Source: an uncultured Eubacteriales bacterium (lineage in GTDB: Bacteria; Bacillota; Clostridia; Oscillospirales; Oscillospiraceae). Taken from it: 6,404 nucleotides of DNA. The translations under genes and the position numbers were made by a program. Below are positions 1 to 6,404 of the stretch, piece after piece. The stretch spans positions 1-6,404 of the forward strand of contig USDP01000092.1 in NCBI GenBank assembly GCA_900553545.1. Direction: 5' to 3'. Below the pieces are notes generated by a model. It ran no database searches and had not been told where the DNA came from. It saw only the letters and a list, made by a program, of their open reading frames with translations. Each line of letters opens with the position of its first letter. Position 1 is the first letter of the stretch.

Positions 1-1
1 A

Positions 2-814
2 AAGCAGGTCATGGCCTACGACGTCGGCGGCTATGCGCTGCACGTGATCCGCGCCGGAAAGGGGAGCGTCCTCGACGTGACGGCAGAGCGGCCCATTCTG
101 GATGCAGACCTCGCCGAGGACGGCAGCGTCTGCTATTCGACGAGCGAGAGCGGCTATAAGAGCGTTCTCTGCATCTACAATGGTAATCAGGCGCTCATCT
201 ACCGCCGCCTCTCCGCCAGCCAGTATCTGCCCACCTGCGCGGTGAGCAAAGGTGCGGCCTATGTGGCCGCGGCGGCGCTCGGTCAGTCGGGCGGTGCGTA
301 TGAAACCGAGATCCAGATCTATCGGACAGACTCGGAGGAGATGGCGGACAGCGTCTCGTTTGGCGGTGAGCTGATCTACGACCTGACGTTTGCCGACGAG
401 AAAACGATCCTCGCCGTGGGCGAACAGCACGCGCGCTGGTATTCGACGGCGGGCGAACAGCTCGGCAGCTATGACTATTCCGATTATTATCTGAAGGATT
501 TTGATTTTGGCGGCAGCGGATTTCTGACGCTGGTGCTGAATATGTATCAAGCAGGCAACCGTTATCAGGTGACAACGGTGGGCGCGGCGGGCGAGGCGCT
601 TGGCTCGCTGGATTTTGACGAGCAGATCCTCGATTTTTCCGCAGCGGGAAAATATGTGGCGGTGCTGACCGCCGGACAGCTTCGGATCTATGACAACACC
701 ATGCACCTCTACGCGCAGACCGACAACGACACCGGGGCGACGAACGTCGTCCAGCGGACAGACGGCACAGTGATCCTCCTCGGCAGCGGCCGGGCGGAAC
801 GCTACGTCCCGTGA
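2..814 (+). CDS. Beta-propeller-like protein, probably DUF5711 family, 5' partial
   Basis: The frame is open from base 2 to a TGA at 812-814, so the gene starts before the window. The ATG at 11 is probably internal: it has no ribosome binding site in view, and codons for K-Q-V precede it in frame. The visible 270 residues hold repeated short beta-strand blocks ending in aromatic or glycine turns, such as YDVGGYALHVI near the start, ILAVGEQHARWYS and VAVLTAGQLRIYDN. This pattern suggests WD40/PQQ-like propeller blades. The composition is acidic, tyrosine-rich and low in lysine, as expected of an extracytoplasmic domain. The clostridial DUF5711 proteins I recall have an N-terminal membrane anchor followed by such a domain; the anchor would lie outside the window and cannot be confirmed. 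No catalytic motif is visible. The molecular role is unknown. The coding call is strong and the family call is moderate. Confidence 0.7.
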   Translation, partial: KQVMAYDVGGYALHVIRAGKGSVLDVTAERPILDADLAEDGSVCYSTSESGYKSVLCIYNGNQALIYRRLSASQYLPTCAVSKGAAYVAAAALGQSGGAYETEIQIYRTDSEEMADSVSFGGELIYDLTFADEKTILAVGEQHARWYSTAGEQLGSYDYSDYYLKDFDFGGSGFLTLVLNMYQAGNRYQVTTVGAAGEALGSLDFDEQILDFSAAGKYVAVLTAGQLRIYDNTMHLYAQTDNDTGATNVVQRTDGTVILLGSGRAERYVP

Positions 815-831
815 CCGGAACAAATTCCCGG

Positions 832-860
832 TTGCAGTTCGGCCGCACACAGCATATACT
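832..860 (+). promoter_or_regulatory. Sigma-A-type promoter of the clpE-like gene
   Basis: The -35 box TTGCAG (832-837) and the -10 box TATACT (855-860) are separated by exactly 17 bases. The -10 matches consensus at 5 of 6 positions, but the -35 at only 3 of 6. The start of transcription would fall near 867, giving a leader of about 24 bases before the ATG at 891. I found no CtsR heptamer repeat and no CIRCE inverted repeat around it. Assignment is by inspection only. Confidence 0.55.
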
Positions 861-876
861 CAGGTGCAGAAGTGAT

Positions 877-882
877 AAGGAG
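877..882 (+). promoter_or_regulatory. Ribosome binding site of the clpE-like gene
   Basis: AAGGAG lies 8 bases before the ATG at 891. It fixes this start, and the zinc-finger cysteines follow from residue 6, so no longer or shorter start is needed. Confidence 0.85.
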
Positions 883-890
883 ATACCTCT

Positions 891-3221
<2,331 letters not shown>

Positions 3222-3230
3222 GATGCAAAC

Positions 3231-3274
3231 AAGCCGCCGTATGGTTCCCATACGGCGGCTTGCGGTATCTTTTT
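3231..3274 (+). terminator. Convergent hairpin terminator between the clpE-like gene and the murD operon
   Basis: A perfect 14-bp stem (3231-3244 with 3248-3261) closes a 3-base TTC loop 9 bases after the clpE-like stop codon. A TTTTT run follows at 3270-3274, but 8 bases beyond the stem, so the U-tract is displaced for the + strand. Read on the - strand, the same stem is followed by GTTTGCATCTTATT, a broken T-rich tract, so it may also end the operon transcript coming from the right. The T-run overlaps the stop codon (3273-3275) of the small - strand gene. The hairpin is certain; efficiency in each direction is inferred. Confidence 0.8.
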
Positions 3275-3629
3275 AGGAATTGGTGCGGGTGACGATGGCG
3301 GCGCTGAAAATGACCGTCAGAGTAGTATTTATGGTCTTGTTCCGGCGGGCGAGTGTTTGGAGGGAGATCTCCAGCTTCCATTGGTCAAAGGGCAGCGCCG
3401 TCAGCGTGTCGCCCAGCCAGTAGACGTTCGTCTGGCGGTCGGGCGTTGGCAGCGGCGTTTTTAGACGCGCACCGAGGAATGTGATTTGCGAGACGGTGTT
3501 GTCGAAGAGCGCGCTGCGGCTGTCGAGCCGGAGCGTGAGCGTGTCGTCCTGAAGCTCCGCGGAAAGGAGCTGCGCGTCGTGCAGGCCGCGTTCCCAGTAC
3601 CATGCCGGCAGACCGGCTGCGCCGCTCAT
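3273..3629 (-). CDS. Unrecognised 118-residue protein, last gene of the murD-isp operon
   Basis: I do not recognise this family. The start at 3629 is chosen because its ATG overlaps the ispF stop as ATGA (3626-3629), a usual sign of translational coupling. The ribosome binding site upstream is weak, which agrees with coupling. The frame stays open up to 3836, but that upstream part is arginine-rich shadow translation inside ispF. The protein has WYWERGLHDAQL near residues 10-21, then a beta-rich middle with repeated LTLRLDSRSALFDN-type strands, and ends in a basic, Thr/Ile-rich tail. No signal peptide or clear membrane helix is seen, although the tail has a short hydrophobic stretch (LTVIFSAAIV). 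Alternating hydrophobic residues suggest a small beta-sandwich or barrel. Its position implies co-expression with ispF but does not show a role in isoprenoid synthesis. Coding status is well supported by the coupling and normal composition; function is unknown. Confidence 0.75.
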   Translation of the reverse strand: MSGAAGLPAWYWERGLHDAQLLSAELQDDTLTLRLDSRSALFDNTVSQITFLGARLKTPLPTPDRQTNVYWLGDTLTALPFDQWKLEISLQTLARRNKTINTTLTVIFSAAIVTRTNS

Positions 3630-4099
3630 AATGGCTCGATCAGGCAGACAGCGTGGGCTGCGATGCCAGAGCCGTCGCCGGTGAAGCCAAGGTGTTCTTC
3701 CGTGGTGGCCTTGACGCTGACGGCGGAGACGTCTGCGCCGAGCGCGTCGGCGATGCGGGCGCGCATCGCGTCGATATAAGGTGCGAGCTTCGGCCGCTGG
3801 GCGATGACGGTCGCATCGAGGTTGCCGAGCCGCCATCCATGTTCCGTCAGAACGGCGGAGACGGTTTTCAGAAGCTCGATGCTGTCCGCACCGAGATAGC
3901 GGACGTCGTTGTCGGGAAAGCGCTTCCCAATGTCGCCGAGGGCCGCCGCGCCGAGCAGCGCGTCCATCACCGCGTGGGTCAGGACGTCGGCGTCCGAGTG
4001 CCCGTCCAGTCCTTTTTCAAAGGGAATTTCGACGCCGCCGAGGATGAGCTTTCGCCCATCCACAAGGCGGTGAACGTCGTAGCCGTGTCCAATTCTCAT
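3626..4099 (-). CDS. ispF: 2-C-methyl-D-erythritol 2,4-cyclodiphosphate synthase
   Basis: IspF cyclises 4-diphosphocytidyl-methylerythritol 2-phosphate to methylerythritol 2,4-cyclodiphosphate with release of CMP, in the MEP pathway of isoprenoid synthesis. The protein is 157 residues, the normal length. The start GHGYDVH supplies metal ligands D8 and H10, and the third ligand H42 follows the GHSDADVL segment. The flexible loop GDIGKRFPDND spans 55-65. The C-terminal signature KATTEEHLGFTG (130-141) contributes the CDP-binding threonine and glutamate. All key residues are present. GGAGG about 8 bases upstream (4108-4112) supports the ATG at 4099, which overlaps the ispD stop as ATGA (4096-4099). 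The gene is itself coupled to the next by another ATGA. Family members are cytoplasmic homotrimers. Confidence 0.97.
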   Translation of the reverse strand: MRIGHGYDVHRLVDGRKLILGGVEIPFEKGLDGHSDADVLTHAVMDALLGAAALGDIGKRFPDNDVRYLGADSIELLKTVSAVLTEHGWRLGNLDATVIAQRPKLAPYIDAMRARIADALGADVSAVSVKATTEEHLGFTGDGSGIAAHAVCLIEPL

Positions 4100-4817
4100 C
4101 GCTTGTCCCTCCGCGCGACGATCGCCTCGGCCAGCTCAAGGTCGAGCGGTGTGGTGATCTTGATGTTCTCCTCTGAACCCTCCGTGAGCTGGACGGACAT
4201 GCCGAGGGCCTCGACAGCAGAGCAGTCGTCCGTTCCTCTGCGTTCTGGAGCGCACCGCGCAGCAGATCCGCGTCGAAGACCTGCGGCGTCTGCACGGCGA
4301 ACAGCGTTTCGCGCCGGGGCGTCGCGTCGACGGCGCCGGATTCAGATACCTTGATCGTGTCCTTGACCGGGATGGCCGGGGCGGCCGCGCCGAATTTGGC
4401 GGCCTTTGCAACGGCCTTCGTGATGACCTCGGCCGGGACGAGCGGCCGTGCGCCGTCGTGGACGGCGACGAGCTGTGTGCCCTCGGAGACGGCGGCGAGG
4501 CCCTTCTGTACGGACTCCGTCCGGCTCGCGCCGCCTGCCACGACGATGCGGACTTTTTCATATGCCACGCACACGCGGCTCATGCGCTCTATGACATCGG
4601 GCCGCGTGACGACGATGATCTCGTCGATGGCTGGATGGTTGTTGAACGCGGCAAGCGTCCGGCAGATGACCGGGAGCTTTGCGATGGGCGCGAAAATCTT
4701 GTCGACACCGCCCATGCGGGTCGCGCTCCCGGCGGCGACGATGACCGCCGCCGTGTACGGATGCTCGAGCTTTTGCTTGACAGACTGCGCTTTTCGCAGC
4801 AGATTGCTCAGTTTCAT
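4096..4817 (-). CDS. ispD: 2-C-methyl-D-erythritol 4-phosphate cytidylyltransferase, interrupted by a one-base frameshift
   Basis: IspD transfers CMP from CTP to methylerythritol 4-phosphate, the MEP step that precedes IspE and IspF. The ATG at 4817 has AAAGGAG (4824-4830) 6 bases upstream. After an unusual basic N-terminal extension of about 20 residues comes the CTP-binding loop AAGSATRMGGVDK (28-40), with R34 and K40 as the likely catalytic Arg and Lys. GGASRTESVQKGL (95-107), VHDGARPLV (119-127) and AVQTPQVFDADLL follow. After residue 195 (codon ending at 4233) the frame is lost. The frame one base away then reads TDDCSAVEALG... and EENIKITTP..., ending at a TGA at 4098-4096 inside the ispF ATGA overlap. 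Restoring one base gives 240 residues, with NIKIT lysine K220 matching the catalytic K213 of Escherichia coli IspD. Unrepaired, translation runs to 4017 with a meaningless arginine-rich tail that overlaps ispF. The cause may be a sequencing error or a recent mutation. Confidence 0.9.
4230..4236 (-). other. Frameshift site in ispD
   Basis: On the - strand the codons GCA GAG GAA (4241-4233) belong to the first frame and GAC GAC TGC (4230-4222) to the second, leaving two bases, CG, between them. One missing base, for example a third A after GAA, would give Thr-Asp-Asp, matching the TDD that family members carry here. A -1 ribosomal slip would give the same protein, but GAGGAAC is not a canonical slippery heptamer. 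Confidence 0.85.
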
Positions 4818-4823
4818 GGCGTG

Positions 4824-4830
4824 CTCCTTT
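4824..4830 (-). promoter_or_regulatory. Ribosome binding site of ispD, abutting the murD stop
   Basis: AAAGGAG on the - strand lies 6 bases before the ispD ATG, and its first A is the last base of the murD TGA (4832-4830). The murD-ispD gap is only 12 bases, so ispD depends on read-through transcription from murD. Confidence 0.85.
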
Positions 4831-6203
4831 CAGAGTGCGTTCACGAGCTGCTTGTAGGTATTGCCGCGGACGGCAAAATTCTTGAACTGGTCGAATGCGG
4901 CACAGGCCGGGGAGAGCGTGACGATGTCACCAGGCTTTGCGGTGGATCGTGCCAGCTTGACGGCCTCAGCCAGCGTGTGTGCCTCCAGAATGTCCGGCGT
5001 TCCGGCTTTGTAGCCCGGCGCGGACTCGACGGCGACGCGGATCTTCGCGGCGGTCGCGCCGCAGAGGACGAGCGTCTTCACGTGCGCGCAGACCTCCGGG
5101 CCGAGGACGTCGAACGGAATGTGCTTATCATAGCCGCCCGCGATCAGGATGACCTTCTGGTGGAACGAATGCAGGCCCGCAATGGTGCGGGAGGGGCTGG
5201 ACGCGATGGAGTCGTTGTAGTATTTCACGCCGTCCAGTTCGCGCACAAACTCGATCCGGTGCTCCACGCCGGGGAACGACTTCGCTACGGCGTCGATGTC
5301 CGCGTCTGTGGCAAGACCCTCGACAGCACAGGCCGCAGCCATATAGTTTTCAATGTTGTGGACGCCGGGGATGCGGATGTCGTCAGCCTTCATAATGGGG
5401 GTATCGTTGCGGTAAATGGTGTCGCCGTTCAGCCACACGCCGCGTTCCGGGCGGCCAAGGCGGGAGAACTTCTCGACTGTACCAGGAGCGCTCTCCGCGA
5501 AGCCGTCGGTGATGGCGTTGTCCATGTTGACGACGAGTTTGCTGGTTTTGCTCTGGTGGAGATAGACGTTCTGCTTGGCGGCGATGTACTCGGCCATATC
5601 CTTGTGGACATCGAGGTGGTTCGGCGCGAGGTTCGTCACAACGGCGACGTCCGCTGAGCGTGTCATGCCCATGAGCTGGAACGAACTCAGCTCGACGACG
5701 GCAATGTCGTCCGGTTCCATCTTCTCGGCTACGGGAAGCAGCGGTGTGCCGATGTTGCCGCCAAGCCAGACGCGGCGGCCCGCATGCTTCAGAATTTCCG
5801 CGATGAGCGTCGTTGTGGTCGTTTTGCCGTCGGAGCCGGTGACGGCGATGATCTTACAGGGGCAGACCTCGAAAAAGACCTCCATCTCCGACGTGACGGA
5901 TGCGCCGGCCTCGCGCAGCTGACGCAGGGCCGGGATGTCCGGGTGCATTCCGGGGGTGCGGAAGACAACGTCGGCGGTGATGCCATCCAGATAGTCCGGG
6001 CCGACGTGGAGCTTTGCGCCGAGCTGTTCCAGCTCCAGCACCTCGGGGTCGAGCGCGTCGCGCGGCGTCTTGTCGCAGGCGAGCGTCTCGATGCCGCGCG
6101 CGAGGAGCATACGGATCAGCGGGCGGTTGCTCACGCCGATGCCGAGCACGGCGACGCGCTTGCCGGTCAAAGTATCAAAATAGGCGTTTACAGATGCGTT
6201 CAT
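4830..6203 (-). CDS. murD: UDP-N-acetylmuramoyl-L-alanine--D-glutamate ligase
   Basis: MurD joins D-glutamate to UDP-MurNAc-L-alanine using ATP, in cytoplasmic peptidoglycan precursor synthesis. The 457 residues match the usual 430-460. The N-terminal Rossmann-like domain starts VAVLGIGVSNRP (17-28). The central ATPase domain has the P-loop GSDGKTTT (123-130), ELSSFQL (171-177), NLAPNHLDVH (191-200) and the likely carbamylated lysine K210 in YIAAKQNVY. The C-terminal domain opens after EHRIEFV (314-320) and contains NDSIASSPSRT (330-340), AGGYDK (355-360) and SPACAAFDQFKNFAVRGN (431-448), a MurD hallmark. NDSIASSP replaces the NDSKATN of Escherichia coli MurD, a variant I associate with Clostridia. 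The ATG at 6203 is chosen for GAGG (6212-6215) 8 bases upstream and because the -10 box lies at 6235-6240; an open frame reaching 6371 would run through that promoter and antisense to rnpB. First gene of the murD-ispD-ispF operon. Confidence 0.97.
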   Translation of the reverse strand: MNASVNAYFDTLTGKRVAVLGIGVSNRPLIRMLLARGIETLACDKTPRDALDPEVLELEQLGAKLHVGPDYLDGITADVVFRTPGMHPDIPALRQLREAGASVTSEMEVFFEVCPCKIIAVTGSDGKTTTTTLIAEILKHAGRRVWLGGNIGTPLLPVAEKMEPDDIAVVELSSFQLMGMTRSADVAVVTNLAPNHLDVHKDMAEYIAAKQNVYLHQSKTSKLVVNMDNAITDGFAESAPGTVEKFSRLGRPERGVWLNGDTIYRNDTPIMKADDIRIPGVHNIENYMAAACAVEGLATDADIDAVAKSFPGVEHRIEFVRELDGVKYYNDSIASSPSRTIAGLHSFHQKVILIAGGYDKHIPFDVLGPEVCAHVKTLVLCGATAAKIRVAVESAPGYKAGTPDILEAHTLAEAVKLARSTAKPGDIVTLSPACAAFDQFKNFAVRGNTYKQLVNAL

Positions 6204-6211
6204 GATCAAAG

Positions 6212-6215
6212 CCTC
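6212..6215 (-). promoter_or_regulatory. Weak ribosome binding site of murD
   Basis: GAGG on the - strand is 8 bases before the ATG at 6203. It is short, but it is the only purine-rich motif upstream and helps select this start over the in-frame ATG at 6236, which itself overlaps the -10 box. Confidence 0.55.
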
Positions 6216-6234
6216 GATTCTTGAAGTCTTTCCC

Positions 6235-6263
6235 ATTATAGCCGCTGGAAGAAAAAAATGCAA
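6235..6263 (-). promoter_or_regulatory. Promoter of the murD operon
   Basis: On the - strand, TTGCAT (6263-6258) and a perfect TATAAT (6240-6235) are separated by 17 bases. Transcription would start near 6228, leaving a leader of about 25 bases. The -35 matches consensus at 3 of 6 positions, so basal strength may rest on the -10. It faces away from the rnpB promoter. Confidence 0.7.
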
Positions 6264-6269
6264 TCCGGT

Positions 6270-6298
6270 TTGACAAATCCGCCGCCATCCGTTACAAT
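6270..6298 (+). promoter_or_regulatory. Strong sigma-A-type promoter of rnpB
   Basis: A perfect TTGACA (6270-6275) and TACAAT (6293-6298), a 5 of 6 match, are separated by 17 bases. The predicted start, 7 bases after the -10, is the G at 6305, which agrees with the expected 5' end of the RNase P RNA. This near-consensus promoter suits a constitutive stable RNA. Confidence 0.88.
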
Positions 6299-6304
6299 AT
6301 TTGT

Positions 6305-6404
6305 GCGACCGGGCCGGACAGTCGCGGGCGCAGCGCCGAAAGGCCGCGCGTGAGGAAAGTCCGGGCTCCACAGGGCAAGGATAACGGGTAACGCCCGCCC
6401 AGAG
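6305..6404 (+). ncRNA. rnpB: RNase P catalytic RNA, 3' partial at window edge
   Basis: This is the 5' end of the ribozyme that trims 5' leaders from tRNA precursors together with the RnpA protein. GGACAGTCGC (6316-6325) is the conserved start region. A hairpin with a GAAA tetraloop (6338-6341) closed by GCC/GGC fits helix P3. The near-universal segment GAGGAAAGTCCGGGCTCC (6352-6369) is conserved region I and contains the 5' strand of the catalytic P4 helix. CAGGGCAAGG (6371-6380) follows, and GGTAACGCC (6387-6395) sits in a CGGG/CCCG hairpin matching P8. The last bases, AGAG, resemble the CAGAGAG region. About a quarter of the usual 350-400 bases is present, and the 3' strands of P1, P2 and P4 lie outside. 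The layout agrees with type A, as expected for Clostridia rather than Bacillus type B, although the window is too short to prove the type. Confidence 0.96.

Noticed and set aside
814..832. Possible terminator hairpin after the first gene
   Set aside because: The stem is short (7 pairs with a bulged C), there is no T-run, and it overlaps the -35 box of the next gene.
3630..3836. N-terminal extension of the small gene downstream of ispF
   Set aside because: The added 69 residues are arginine-rich translation of ispF in another frame; the ATGA overlap gives a better start at 3629.
4222..4241. Programmed -1 ribosomal frameshift in ispD
   Set aside because: A -1 slip would restore the right protein, but GAGGAAC is not a standard slippery heptamer, and IspD is not known to use recoding. 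A missing base is simpler.
3653..4354. A 233-codon + strand open frame across ispF and the end of ispD
   Set aside because: It is antisense to ispF, whose metal and signature residues are all intact, and its translation shows no family features.
4458..5657. A 399-codon open frame on the + strand across ispD and murD
   Set aside because: It lies opposite clearly recognised genes and spans the ispD-murD junction. Its product has shadow composition with no family motif and no credible ribosome binding site was noted.
6204..6371. N-terminal extension of murD by 56 codons
   Set aside because: It would begin antisense within rnpB and cross both promoters. MurD homologues start near the 6203 ATG, and a likely transcription start lies near 6228.

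Overview
This 6.4 kb window is a gene-dense piece of a GC-rich bacterial chromosome. It most likely comes from an anaerobic Firmicute of class Clostridia, in or near the Oscillospiraceae. That placement is an inference from four things: the style of the MurD and Clp proteins, the MEP isoprenoid genes, a type-A-like RNase P RNA start, and a putative DUF5711-type protein. I see no mobile element, CRISPR array, phage gene or transfer signature, and no unmistakably new biological system.

Layout. On the + strand, bases 2-814 hold the 3' part of an envelope-type beta-propeller-like gene that begins before the window. A sigma-A-like promoter (832-860) then drives a ClpE-type AAA+ unfoldase gene (891-3221), which ends at a strong hairpin (3231-3261). 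On the - strand, converging on that hairpin, lies a tight four-gene operon read from right to left: murD (6203-4830), ispD (4817-4096), ispF (4099-3626) and a small unrecognised gene (3629-3273). Beyond murD, a divergent + strand promoter starts the RNase P RNA gene rnpB, which the window edge cuts after its first 100 bases.

How the genes work together. MurD adds D-glutamate to the cytoplasmic peptidoglycan precursor. IspD and IspF are steps of the MEP pathway that supplies isoprenoid units, including those for the undecaprenyl carrier that takes peptidoglycan precursors across the membrane. The operon therefore joins wall-precursor and lipid-carrier supply, and two of its three junctions are ATGA stop/start overlaps. 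The ClpE-type protein would unfold damaged or regulatory proteins for ClpP.

The most notable anomaly is a one-base frameshift in ispD near 4231-4236. A single restored base gives a 240-residue IspD ending exactly at the ispF ATGA overlap. As written, the enzyme loses its conserved C-terminal segment, including the NIKIT lysine. The second point of note is the back-to-back murD and rnpB promoters, whose -35 boxes are only 6 bp apart.
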